Source: Nymphaea colorata (lineage: Eukaryota > Streptophyta > Magnoliopsida > Nymphaeales > Nymphaeaceae). From it: a stretch of DNA of 64,000 nt. Below, one piece after another: positions 1-12,316 of this stretch (position 1 is its first letter; every line of letters begins with the position of its first letter). The notes below the pieces were generated by a model, which was given only the letters and a program-made list of their open reading frames with translations, ran no database searches and was not told where the DNA came from. The translations under genes and the position numbers were made by a program. The stretch spans positions 26,053,876 through 26,117,875 of the forward strand of contig NC_045142.1 in the NCBI RefSeq assembly GCF_008831285.2, given 5' to 3'.

Positions 1-3000
1 GGACTTGCTTAATTTATGCATTAAAACTGCTGCTCTGGATTTGGCTCGCGAGTGAATTGGAGTTGAGCGATGTTGGGTTGCTCTTTGTAAGAAAACTACG
101 ACTGGAAAAATGGGGTTTTAGGAGTGTCGTCTTCAGGTTAGTGAAGTTTTACTTGCTAGGGTTGGTGCTTTGATGAAGATCATGGAGGTTACCTTTTTCA
201 TTTTTATAATCTTTTGAAGAACAGAGTATGAATCATTGCCCAAGAATAACAACGTGTGAGATGGTCTAAAAGGGTATGTAGATCAAAGTAAGGGTATTCT
301 ACAACCGCATCATCTGGTTGATGAGCTTGAAAGCATAATTCCTATTGATGATGGGCTAAAAAGCCTTAGTGATGGATCTTTCAAGGATGTCTTGAGTTGC
401 ACGCAGGTGGATATAATCTCTCTCCCCCCCCCCCCCCCTCACACCTCAAAGTGATGTCCTCGTTTTTTTACTTCTTGAACATGCAAATGCGGAAGTTTCC
501 AATGTGCTTTCCAATCTCTAAAAATAATCTGGGTTGATGTACGGGAGTTGCTGTTAGTACTGAATTTGATATGTTGCAGGAATCTATAGTTTTACCTCCA
601 TATGTTGCGATGGCCATCCGACCAAGGCCTGGAGTTTGGGAATTTGTACTTTTTAACTTTCATGAGCTTAATGTGGAACAATTGAATATAGCGGAGTATT
701 TGAAGTTCAAAGAACGCCTTGAGGATGAAAGGTCTGCGTTTTTCAAACCTTGAGGATCTTTGACGGTTGGCCTAAACCTTCTGTCTATGGCAGATCTATT
801 CTCTTTTTTTCATCTTTAATGTTTCCAATAAACTATAACTTGATGTTGATGAACTTAAATTTTAGTCTTCATTTTGTGCAGCTTTGAAGACAATTACGTG
901 CTGGAGTTGGACTTTGGACCATTTAATAGTTCATTTCCTCGTCCAAGCCAGCCATCATGGATTGGAAATGGCGTACAATTTCTTAACCGTCATCTTTCAT
1001 CAAGAATGTTTCATGATTCCACTTCCATGGAGCCTTTGTTCGATTTCCTTCAAGCACACAAGTATAAAGGACATGTAAATTGTCTTCTCCTTTTGATGCT
1101 TAAATAATGACATGTATGTCATTTTCCTTAATGTTTTCAGATTGTATGATTTATGTCAAAATCTTCTGAAGCCTACATTTTCCTTTGAGGCATTGATGGT
1201 GAATAAGCTGTATTGCTTACAAGAAGTCATATCTTTATGTATTGATATCACATTTTTTATCCTAGTTCTAAATAGGGGCGCACTAGTTTATGTTGGTGAT
1301 CTTATTCTTTTAGTGAATGGCACAGAGGTTCCAGGTGTAGATTAACCTATTCATGATGGACAGTTCAAGTCTTAGGATGTTTCTTCTTCTTTGTTGGTCT
1401 CCACCTTGATATAGTAATCCATCCATTTTACTTCTCAGTCTGTAATTTGTAGATTTGAGAAATAGAACAGGCTAAGGCTGTGTTCAAATATAGTCTGGAA
1501 GGAGTTATCTATAAAACCACATTTAGATATAGTGAATCCAGGTTAACTCGACAGTCTTCACGTGCTGTGTTTATAAGCTAGACATTTTCTATGCCCAATT
1601 AATTTTTAATGCATCAGCGTGCATGATATTTCAGCATGCTCCTGCGTAAATACTACTTTGCAACTTTTCTAATGTTTTTCTGTCACAAATCAGGATTGCA
1701 TCCCTCTCTCTCTCTCTCTCTCTTCTCTTTGGTTTGGTGGTTTTTGTTTTTCTGATTGAATTGATCAGAGCATTATAGTCCTTCCAACTTCCTGTTGGAA
1801 ATGATTATTTTTTGCAATGTTGATGAAAGCTCTCTCTCTCTCTCTCTCTCCCTCTTTCTCTGACTCTCAGTTTGTTAGTACCTTTGCTTAAAAGACAATG
1901 TCATAAACAGGTGATGGTTTACTGTGATAAATTTTGAAGGTGCTGTTGGTAACGGACAGAATAAAGACCTTGGCCAGTCTTCAGTCAGCCCTCTCGAAGG
2001 CAGAGCAATGTTTGTCTAAGTTTTCCTCTGATGTACCATTTTCTGTTTTTGAGTATAAGTAAGCGATTTTTGAACTCATTATTTGTAGTTTTTTGACCAT
2101 AAAACAACAAGGTAAATGGCCGTGATAATTCTGGATAGTGTTACAATGTGGCAGTTTTTTCTTTTTTCTGTTGTATTTTGAAATCAGATTTCAGGAACTG
2201 GGTTTAGCAAGAGGTTGGGGTAACACAGCTCAATCAGTTTTGGAGATGGTCCGATTACTTTTGGATATACTACAAGCACCTGATCCGTCAACTTTAGAGG
2301 CATTTCTTGGAAGGATCCCTATGGTGTTTAATGTTGTGATCCTTTCTCCTCATGGATACTTCGGCCAAGCAAATGTTCTAGGCCTGCCAGACACTGGTGG
2401 ACAGGTAATATTATTATCAAACATTTGGAAGAGCCGTCATTGGTTTTAAACTGATCCATTTTATTGCGAATTGGAATATGTTTTATGTTCTAAACAAGAT
2501 TTGTTTAATTGTCAACTGAGATATATTCTAAAAGTGACTTGTTTAATTGTGAACTGAGGTATGTCGCTTAGTTGTAAACAGTGATGTATGGTTTTGTTGT
2601 TAACATGTTGTTGTAATCCTACTGTTGTAAATCAGCTGGTGTTATTTCTATTTTCAGGTTGTTTATATACTGCACCAAGTTCGCGCTTTAGAGACTGAGA
2701 TGATTAGTAGAATAAAAAAGCAAGGGCTGAATGTTAGTCCGAAAATACTTGTGGTAAGCTTTATCCACTGTGGTCTTTACTATTAGACAGTTATCGAACT
2801 TTTGTTGTAGATATATTGTCATAAATGATCTAACACCTTTTTGTAGATTACGATATATTGCTTCATTTGTGTAAAGTGGGGCAAAGCTGTGTTTTTGTTT
2901 CTTGTTTCTTTAAGGGGGCATCATCTGTAATTTTCTTTATGATATTTTCCAGTTTCCTGCATGTTGCTTAGGTTTCTGTTAGATTTAGACATGGCTACAT

Positions 3001-3106
3001 ATCACTTCTCTGCAGGTGACTAGGTTGATACCTGATGCTAAAGGGACAACATGTAGCCGACGTCTTGAAAAAATAAGTGGAACTCAGCATGCACATATTC
3101 TGCGGG

Positions 3107-3318
3107 TGCTTTTCAAAACAAAGAATGGGATTTTCCGGAAGTGGATTTCAATGTTTGATGTGTGGCCTTACTTAGAGAAATTTTCAGAGGTAAAACAGTT
3201 TTAGAATAGTAGTGCCTTTCAAAACAAAGAATGGGATTTTCCGGAAGTGGATTTCAATGTTGGATGTGTGGCCTTACTTAGAGAAATTTTCAGAGGTAAA
3301 ACAGTTTTAGAATAGTAT
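3107..3318 (+). repeat. 106-bp tandem duplication of an exon-intron junction
   Basis: The stretch from about 3111 recurs from 3217, an offset of 106 bases, with only one or two differences. It duplicates the 3' end of sucrose synthase exon 7, its GT donor and the first bases of the intron, so a second near-identical donor follows the first. The second copy reads MLDVWPYLE where the first reads MFDVWPYLE. Confidence 0.9.
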
Positions 3319-3860
3319 TTTCTATCAATTCTGAAAAATTCTAATGCGTAAATTGGCTCTTTTGTTAATGGTCCATTTATGGTATGAAATTAACACATTT
3401 GATCATTCACTATGGTAAATGCATTTTCTGGTTTCTGAGTATTTCCATCTCATCATACAGGATGCAGCCAGTGAAATTGCTGCAGAGTTGCAAGCTTCAC
3501 CAGATTTGATTGTTGGCAACTACAGTGATGGAAATCTTGTGGCGTCTTTGCTATCTCACAAACTAGGAGTTACACAGGCATGTCACTCGTCAGATTAGCC
3601 TATTTTTTGTTGTATTGGTTGACTATGTCTATCTTCCTTTTATATGTGAAGGTGTATAGTGTTGACCTTTTTGGGTTTTGGTTCACTCTGCAGTGCACCA
3701 TTGCACATGGTCTAGAGAAAACAAGGTATCCAGATTCAGATATATATTGGAGAAAATATGATAACAGATATCACTTTTCTTGCCAATATACTGCTGATCT
3801 AATTGCCATGAACAGTTCTGATTTCATTATCACTAGCACATTCCAGGAGATTGCAGGAAG

Positions 3861-5426
3861 GTACGCTTTCAATCTCTTTGAAGCATTTTCTAATTTCATT
3901 TCCTTGATCACTGTTATCTATTTAATGGACTTATAACTTGAAAGTATTCTATTTCTTGGTTCTGTGATGCTTTTATTCTTTGGAATAGGATCATCAGATT
4001 CAGTGCACCCTTAATTCTTCCATAACCTGGGCCATTAATGAGTTCTCAGGTTATTGTACAAAAATGTCTCAGGTTTTACGAACGGTCAAGTGTTAAACTG
4101 GTAAATGTAAATTAGTTTCGTGGAGGTCCTAGGTCATGATTTTGCATCTATCACTACAGTGGATGGCCATATTAACAGCATGATATTGCTTAGGCAATTA
4201 TTTAGCATGAAATAACTGTTAGTTCCTATAAAAAAAATTAAATTATTGCGAGGGGAAAGCACAGGATGTACTAAGATAGGGAAAAGGTTTTCTGGACTCA
4301 TGTTCATCCTGAAAGTAACTTAAGATTTTATATATCTGTATATTTTTACAGGCTTTTAAATTCGGCTACTTATAACCTAGTAAAAGGGTTTAACAGATTA
4401 GCAGTGAAAGCACTGAAAGGAGCTAAGTTTTTCAATAGGAATCAATGTTTGTATGCATGTAAATGTAAAATCAGTTTTAGGTGATGATATTTAAATGCAG
4501 TAAGAGCAAGGAAAATCAGTGGATAAAATCAAGTAAATATTTCTGAAAATTTTGTCATGCAAAAGGTCAAATGAACAAGGGCCAACGTTTCATTTGCAAA
4601 AGTCCTTTTTCTATCAAAGCTATGTGGTACCCCTACTCAATACCCAGAATTGACATTCAGGCATTCCTGAGGTATTAGAAAACAAAAGGACAAAAGGTTT
4701 CCTTGTCTAAATGATCCCACACGTTTTGTCAACAAAGCTGAAAGGTATATTACGTTATGGAGTCTACTTCCTGTTGAAGGTATATGTGTAACTGTAATTT
4801 TCATCAAGCGTTCTTATTATAAACAGGAGAACCGGGAGAAAAGAGAATGTGGTGCAGCCGTGGAAGTAGGAGTGTTTAGTCTAAACCATGTGAATTTTTG
4901 TGTTCTTTCTTCCTTGTTTTTATCATTCTTTGCTTGTGATCCCTAGGTCGGTTAGAATGGCATCAGCTGTTGTCCTAGCAAAGTATAGTTAAATCTATGT
5001 GTTTCGTCAGATTCGTCTGTCACTCCTTGCACATGAATGGCACATGTTTCTAGAATGTGTATGGTTTTCGTTATGAATGTTCCCTATGAGTGGAAGTGAT
5101 TTCTTTACCACTGACGTGCATAGAATGTCATTTTGTTGTTGATATCAATACTGTAAATGTAAGTTCCCTTCTTGTATATAAAACCTTTAAAATGATACTT
5201 TTCACTGATATGCATGATGGCGTTGTCCATATTAGCCATTTTTTTATTTTTTGTTAAAAATGAGCTAATAATTATTTTAAAATAGTTAATGAAATAATTT
5301 TTTACTTTTTTACACTCAGATATGGGCTAGCATGGTAATCGATTTGCATTGGCTGCCAATGCTGCTGATTCTGACCACACTGCATGGTATCTTGGCATAT
5401 AACATTAAGTTTGGTCTTTGTTTCAG
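3861..5426 (+). other. Long intron of the sucrose synthase pseudogene
   Basis: This 1.57-kb gap lies between exons 9 and 10, while the other introns are between about 0.1 and 0.9 kb. It begins with a GT donor and ends in a TTTCAG acceptor. I see no coding sequence in it. It may contain inserted repeat sequence, but no termini were recognised. Confidence 0.5.
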
Positions 5427-5774
5427 CGATGATGTTATTGGACAATATTAGAGCTGTTGTGCATTTACTCTTCCTGGATTGTACAGAGTTGTTAATGGCA
5501 TTGACGTTTTTGATCCTAAGTTCAATATCGTATCTCCTGGCTGCGACATGAGCATTTATTTTCCATACTCAGACAAGCTAAAGCGGTTAACCACACTGCA
5601 TGGAGCAATCCGAAAGCTGTTATATAGTTCAGAACAAAATGACGAATACTTGTGAGTCATTAATAGTGTTGCATTTTCTTTTTCCTGTTGCAATTTTAAT
5701 TCGCTTTCAATCATTTCATTTTCTATAGCCTTATTCAGCATACTTTAATCGAAGCCTAAGTTGATTTCTATACA

Positions 5775-7666
5775 GTAGTATCGGCCGGTGGTTTTCCCAC
5801 AGCAACCGCTGGTTTTCCATGTAGTTGCTCAATTATTAACTTCCCTATAAACAAGCCTCAACGCCTCACCCTTTTCTTACCAAGAGAAAACCATCTAGCT
5901 ACCTCACTCACAGCAGTAGCATTTCCATCCCTCAGACTCTCATCGCCGGAGAGATTACACTGTCGGTTCAAAAAGTAAAAGAAGAAGAAGAAAGAAACTT
6001 AGGCCTTCATGACCAGAATACCTTTAAAGAAGAAAATTGGACATGGTCGTGGTGGAAGGTCGTGGCTCCACCATAGCTAACTAAAAAAAAAAATACATTG
6101 AAAAAATTGAAAATTTTTAGTTATATAATGTATTTTTGGTATTATGATTTAGTTTGGCTTTGTCCCATTCCTGAAAATAATAAGGACTCCCCCTTCATGA
6201 CCAGAAAACCTTTAAAGAAGAAAAAAAAACCTTAAAAAAAAGATAACATAAAATTATAAAAGTAAAAGAAATTCTTTTTAAGAAGAAAAAAATGGCCATG
6301 CCAAATTCATGGGGCTACTTGTGAGATGTTCTGGACATATGAGGCGTGCGTTTGACCCAGCACACCCACCATCTTGGCTCCATTTGTCCCTATTCGCCCA
6401 GAAATTAAAGATGTTATTTTCCTCTACGGGCGCAAACGAGTTCTAGCTTACAATTTTTGGTAGGAGTAGACAAAAAATTGAAATGAATGTGTGGACAAGT
6501 ACTGTTTGTCATTTTCTTTTCGTCATCTGATCTCATCCATTACATATCTGGATCTCGATCCAATTTGAAGATTCAACACTGATTCCAACCAATTTTTACA
6601 TGTATGTATGGTGCGCGAAACCCGCCAATGTTACTAACTTGGGTTGATGAATTGATTCGATTATCAAAACCATGCACACGGGTGGCCCAATTGGATTACA
6701 ACCGCTATTTTTTTTTTCAATTGGATCAAATCAGAATGTTGGTAAAAATTAAATGAAAAAAGAAACGGGTAGTAAGGTATTTTCAAATTTTTTTGTAAAA
6801 AAAAAAGTATATGTCTTTAGACTTTTAACCTTTTCATAATCTTTTTTTTTTACTTAGACAGTAGTATTTTGACTATAATACATTCATGTGCACAATTTTT
6901 TCGTAGACAGTATAGCCGAAAGGCAAGTGTAAGTGCAGATGGCTATTACTGACGCTATTTTCATGTTAAATAAACATGAGAAAAAAAATGTCACGGAAGA
7001 AATGGAGGGGTTACCGGTATTTGCTTTTGATGGACGGAAAAAGTCGTGTCAGTAATGGCGCAAAGACATGTCACGGAAGATTAAGCATGTCATGCGTGCC
7101 TGATTAATTGATGTATCTTCATTTTTTATGAATACTATTAATTAGAAATTTAATATGAAAGGTACCATCTTATAAGACAATATATGACATATTACATGGT
7201 AAGGTACACATTTTCGTGCTATTTCTTTTCAGTGTAACTAAAAAAAAATGATTTCCAAAAAAACGGTAAGCGCACGTCCCTTTCAACTTTGTCGAGCAAA
7301 ATCTCAGTAACAGTAATCGCAACCATCCAAATAGTGACACTAACGTGCCAACAAACTACAATAATGAAACGGAAAAAATAGAAATTTAAAAAAATTCAAT
7401 CAGAAATTAGACAAACTAAGAAAATAAGAATCAACTTTCTGTATATTTTTTTCCGGATGTTGCACGTGAGTACAATACTTCGAATCACATCGCTTAAGTA
7501 CTACGCGAAAAGAACGAGGTATCTAAATTTTTGAAGGCTAACTGCCTCTTAAATACAGATGCATAAACAAATGAAGAATACCATGACCTGACGGTAGAAG
7601 GAAAAGAATTGAAGATGTCAGAACTCTAACTAAGAAAATCACGCATGTAGTTCAAACAAAAAATAA
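5775..7666. other. Spacer between the sucrose synthase relic and PME A
   Basis: Sucrose synthase similarity ends near 5775. At 5843-5852 there is a TATA-like CCCTATAAAC followed by a pyrimidine- and A-rich leader, but no reading frame follows. From about 6300 the sequence resembles blocks at 15740-16130 and, in part, 9825-9990; for example TGTTACTAACTTGGGTT occurs in all three. This marks the first copy of the array's downstream spacer. The final 250 bases resemble the sequence just downstream of genes B, C and D. Confidence 0.6.
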
Positions 7667-8500
7667 TCACGCGGTGAATGGGACGCCGGTCTTCGGCAGC
7701 CAAGTATGAAATTGGACACAGTGAAGCGGCTGGCATCGCTTGTGCTCATCAGATGGAAGCCGGCCCACTTCACCCTGCCACCGATGGCTGCGCCCCCGGG
7801 CCGCTGTTGCTGTATTCGCCGTAGTACAGAGTGCTGAGAGCAAAAGTGCCGGACCAAGGAGCCCAACCAGCAGGGTCTATCATGCTGCCAAGGTTAGATT
7901 GCATCACTACCGTCCTCGAGTACTGCTGCCATGGCCTGCCCAGATAAGTCTTCACACCACTGAGAGCTGAAGCAGGCAAGATGTTGCAGTTGATGATGGA
8001 GGTGCCCGTGTTCTCGTTGGGGTCGCTTCTCCCTTGAGCCGTGACAGTGTTGAACTGTCCGGGGCCAGGCTGCCTGACGTACATATTGCAGTTTTGAAAG
8101 ACGACAGTGGCGTCTCCGAAGATGAAGTCCATGGTGCCGTAGATGTTGCAGTTTCTGAAGAACTGACGCATGGAGTGTGTGTAGAGAGTGTCTTGGTACC
8201 CTTCGAAGCTACACTGGTAGAACGTGGAGAGGTCGGCGCCGCTTCTCATGGCCACTGCCTGATGCTTGGCAGCCCCCGCCGTGTTCCTAACCGTGATTCC
8301 GGTCGCCACAAAGCCATCCCCAAGTACAGGTGCGACAGTGGCAGGATTTGATCAGGCGAAAACGTTGTTCATTATAAATCTACCCAATTAATCAAGGTGC
8401 TAAGTACTTTGTAGCTTATACGTGGTTAGTTTCAGGAAAACAAAGCTCACCTAGGGTTGGGGAATTGAAGGTGGTATATCCGTCGACGACGTTACGGTTG
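7667..8500 (-). pseudogene. PME A: internally deleted pectin methylesterase pseudogene
   Basis: Exon 2 (7667-8329) encodes the usual catalytic blocks [23 protein letters not shown] and YLGRPW, but it is broken. About two extra bases in a C run near 7795 shift the frame after SNSGPGA, and a short deletion near 7705 removes the end of the FVQG-WLPKTG motif. The splice acceptor is GCAC where the intact copies have GCAG. Of exon 1 only the last 49 bases remain (8452-8500, encoding [17 protein letters not shown]). Signal peptide, PMEI domain, the start of the catalytic domain and the promoter are gone. Beyond 8500 the sequence soon becomes the upstream spacer block that lies about 1.8-2.2 kb from the same point in genes B, C and D, so one deletion explains the loss. 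No functional product is expected. Confidence 0.93.
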
Positions 8501-9824
8501 GAAAAATATATGAACAAAGTTTTTTTGCAAAGCATGACGGTAACCAGTTGGTATATGGAGTGTCTCTTGATCTGAAGTTGAACAGTGGTCCATTTTGGCA
8601 CCGGATAAGAGTTTTCTAGATTGAAACCGAACCGCCTTTTGGGTAGTTGCTATTTAGAAAAGGAATCAAATTCTTGGGCCACGTTTGAACGAATATGATT
8701 GTGAATTAAGTTTCCGCATCAATTATTGAACAGGTGTCTCAGTACCCATAATTGAATTATTATATCAAAATACTCCGCTTTGAACTTTTTTTCCACTTAT
8801 ATCGTGTCACGGGGACAAGGAATTAAATTCTCTTTCTTTCTCATACATATATAGCTGAATCAACTCTAAAGTTACATTAATTTAATTGGCGTATATATTT
8901 GTAATATTAAGAGTCTGTAGTAAATTTAATTTAATTCACCCCCATCGCTTATTACTCTCTCATTAATTTATACTTTGTTCGTTATTGTTATTGGAATTCA
9001 ATTTATTGACCGTGGAAAAGCATATGATTCTTATTAATTCTAATTCTTGTAAATGAATATTTTCCTTTTTATGTTCTTAGGGACCCGTTTGTAAATGGAA
9101 CAGTTTTTATATGTTTCATAAATCTATTCCAAAAGTTGGGATAAATTAGATGCCTCAATCTTTGAGTCATCTTCATTTTTATTTGCCAATTAAAGTTGTA
9201 ACTGGTCACAACAGCAAGTCCTAGCCTGTAACTCCGGACCCAAGAGACATAGGGTGCTTGAGCTTTCAAAGTTCAGGCCCACAACAAGCCCACAACAAGT
9301 GGGTTTAGTGTGTTCGGATGACTAGAATACCCTTAATGTGGAAAAATAATAACAACCCCTTTATCAAAACAAAATTAAAAAAGTAAAAGAAATATTTTTT
9401 TAGAGAAAGACAGAAATGCCCATGTGAAGTCAAGCAGGGAGGTTTTGTTTGAGTCTACGGCTACCTCGAGAGGTCTTGGGGAGGGACCAACATTCGGTAA
9501 GCGAATTCACCGACGGCGGATCTAAGGTCCCATCAATTGGCGTACTCTTGAGGAATCGGCCGTCAGTTTTCAGTTCATTGCAGTTTGGTTTTCAGTAGCA
9601 TAGCAGTTTCCTTTCAGTAGTAGCAGAATTTCATATTGGTTTTCAGTTGGTTTCAGAAGGAGTTTGTAGTTACCAGCAGATTTTGGTAGTTGGTTTTCTT
9701 GTTGGGTCAGTGGCAGCCTTGGCTTCATGGCAGTTGGTGTTAAAAGAGCTGTGGTGTTCTATATTGCTGAGTCCTGTCGAGACTTGTGCAGGCCCTACCT
9801 TGGCTTCGCCCTTGCCCGTAATAA

Positions 9825-11050
9825 GCCAATATTGTTACTAACTTGGGTTGATGAATTGATTCGATTATCAAAACCATACAGACGATTGCCCAGATTGGAT
9901 TCGAACCGTGACTTTTTCTTCTATTTTTCTTCAATAGGATCAAATTAAATCATGATATTGCTAAAAATTAAATAAAAAATCCGTGTGTTTGGTGGCGATC
10001 CCCACGTCAAAATCATTGGCATAATTAATGGACGCGGCATGACGTCCAAAACTATGTGAGCGAAATAACGGTATTCTCATGCATGTCTAAATCAGATTTA
10101 TGAAGACGAAAATTAAGTTGGTCACATGTTGCGACTAGCTAGATAAAGTAGGCGGAATGTGTGCATGTTGAAAATTTTCAAGCATCGATCTAAGTTGGTC
10201 ACCTAAAAGGTTAGCTACCAGTATCTTAGACGTGCAAGTAACCTACACAGACATTGGTCGCCCAGGTTGAACTATTGCCAATGTTGGTATCCTACATATA
10301 TATAACAATTGATAGTCTTTCTAGAGACATGCCATAAAACTAGAATGATATTAGTTTTTTATTTTTAGCCATCGAACTGTGACAAATTTCAATTATATAT
10401 ATATATATATATATATATATCCAATCCTGCCAAATGCCGATTCACAATGGCTAAAATTTGAACAGTTTGTAGTAACAGCAGTCAATACATCAGCATCTCT
10501 TTCATTTCTTGTAGAGGACAGTTTAGTTAGTCGATAGGAAGGGAATTTGTGAGTCCAAAACCAGATATTGTCATCTCTAGTTTTAGGACTTGATTTTAAA
10601 TTCTTTCTTCTCTTAAGATCAACGAACAAGAAGAAAAAGATGGGGAAAAAAAATGAAGGGTGTGTGAGAGCAAGTGTTTTTCTTTTGAATCTTGTTCTTA
10701 CTAGCGTCGGGTTTAGTCCATCAAAGGACTGCCATGACCCGCCTCTTATTAAGGCATCAACTCAAAGAAGGCGTACAAGTTACCTCCACTGAACCCACAC
10801 ATTGAAGAAGAGCCCACTTTTGAACTGCTTCAAATTAATATGTTCACATGGTAACACCATTCACTCACAGATTCTGAGACGTAGCCGATCGAGGCAGCAA
10901 TACCACTGGATATATAACCGCACTACACGGGTTAGGTCCATATCCAAATGCTTTGGACGTTTGGGACCAAGTTAAACATTTTCAGACCGTCCGGATTTGG
11001 ATCGGGCATCAGTTTCTCTTGCCCAATTTGATTCTCCCTTCAGCATGTAG
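9825..11050 (+). repeat. Paralogous spacer block (B copy)
   Basis: This block and 15988-17980 share long diverged stretches, including TGACGTCCAAAACTATGTGA, CACATGTTGCGACTAGC, AACCTACACAGACATTG and CTTTTGAACTGCTTCAAATTA in the same order. They are the two copies of a spacer duplicated with the PME genes. A shorter version of the first part is at about 6620-6780. Confidence 0.8.
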
Positions 11051-11487
11051 TGTTATGAACAACAAACAAAACAACACTCGGTCGCACACTCAAGAAAAGG
11101 TTAGAAGCAACAAAGAAGAAGACAATGATTTACGTGGTTCGGAGCAATAATCTCCTACGTCCACGGTCGCACAAATTTCTTGTATTCTCTCTCAGATGAA
11201 CAAACAGAACAACCCACAGAAGCGGCGACCATCCTCTAAACATAAGGATTAGGGCAAACCCGCATTTATAAAAAATGACATATATGCCCTCTAAACATAA
11301 GGATTAAGGCAAACCCTCAGTTGGATCTCCGATATTGCATATGAGTGTTCAGTATGGATCAACATACACCAACATTCACCCATCTTGGTGAAGCTTGCAT
11401 ATCCTATCCACTTTACCTCAGATCTTCTTGTTCCGAGCATGTATAAAAGCTTTATCGGGTCATGCTTGTCTCAAGTTTGCATACCTT
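11051..11487 (-). mobile_element. LTR retrotransposon fossil, probably Ty1/copia
   Basis: An LTR of about 324 bases occupies 11051-11374 on the minus strand. Read on that strand it starts TGTTGGTGTATG and ends TTCATAACA. The purine-rich stretch AAGATGGGTGAA lies directly before it and looks like a polypurine tract, so this is the 3' LTR with about 110 bases of internal sequence left (11375-11487). No 5' LTR or coding region remains. It is a broken, old copy. Its LTR resembles that at 17589-17881 in the opposite orientation. Its limits are supported by comparison with the uninterrupted paralogous spacer near 17970-18050. Copia assignment rests on LTR style only. Confidence 0.7.
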
Positions 11488-12316
11488 GAAATTAACTAGT
11501 ATTAATTTTTTGGAATAGAATATCTTGATTATTATAAAAGAAAATTTTTGTTATTGAGGCTCAATTGAAGAGTCGCCAGAAAAAGAGGATCTTTACTGAC
11601 GTTTCTATTATGCAAGCTTGAACATCAGAGAAAAGGATGTCACAGAAGTTTTCAACGATGAAAAAGCAAGCGTCAGTGGAGATGCTGGTAGATGAAAAAA
11701 CGTTAGACCTATTAAAAAAAGCAGAGAAGTGTGAAGTTAGTTACAGTGTGCTTGTTTAATTGATATATCTCATGAAATTAAATACGAAATATATCCTCAT
11801 ATGATAAGGTAGACATTATCATGCGATCTCTTCTTGGTTTAAATAAAATTAAAACTTTCCCCACAGAACGAGGGTATCCTCTTCGAGCACAGGATAAGTG
11901 CACGTCCTTTTCAATTTTGTCGAGAAAAACACGTTACTTATTCTATTCGCTACCATCCAAAGAGTGACATAACGTGCCAACAAACAAAAATAATGAAACG
12001 GAAGATACAAATTAAAAAAAAAAATTAAAGAGAGTATTAGACAAGCTTAGAAAATCATAAGAATTCGGTATACTTTTTCCAGATCCTGCACGTCGAGTAC
12101 AATACTTCGAAGCACATAGCTTATGTATTGTGTGGAAAGGACAAGCTAGCTAAGTACAGAGAGGCTAACCGCCTCTTAGCAACAGATGAATAAATAAATG
12201 AAGAGTATCGTGGCTTAATGCAAAAACCTAAAAGGAAAACTACAGAAAATGTTCAAACTCTTAACTAAGCGCTCCTTAGCTTTTGAAATAACGCTTCTGG
12301 TTCAAACAAAAGTTCA

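Larger units (their letters stand above)
260..5651 (+). pseudogene. SUS: Sucrose synthase pseudogene, 3'-truncated
   Basis: Ten exons can be read, at about 260-406, 580-731, 882-1074, 1940-2058, 2188-2404, 2658-2753, 3016-3189, 3461-3577, 3694-3860 and 5427-5651, and their phases agree from exon to exon. They encode family hallmarks in order: [77 protein letters not shown] and [14 protein letters not shown]. Sucrose synthase reversibly converts sucrose and UDP to fructose and UDP-glucose in the cytosol. The copy covers the N-terminal regulatory part and the first half of the GT-B fold. The C-terminal nucleotide-sugar half is absent, since sequence after about 5775 is unrelated. An in-frame TAG lies in the last exon at 5449-5451, where the family has Glu of a QYES-like motif. 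Exon 8 ends in a GC rather than GT donor. A clear start codon is not visible, and a TGA at 257-259 bounds the first readable frame. The family call is strong, and so is the call that it is broken. Confidence 0.9.
8501..12316. other. Spacer between PME A and PME B
   Basis: No gene was found. The block 8595-8762 is shared with the upstream regions of B, C and D. The stretch 9400-9790 is not seen in the other spacers. From 9825 to 11050 the sequence parallels 15988-17980 downstream of gene C, interrupted by separate retroelement insertions in each. About 11490-12316 parallels 18020-19185. A short AT microsatellite lies at 10396-10420. ORFs of 60-78 codons here are not conserved between the paralogous spacers. 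Confidence 0.65.
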
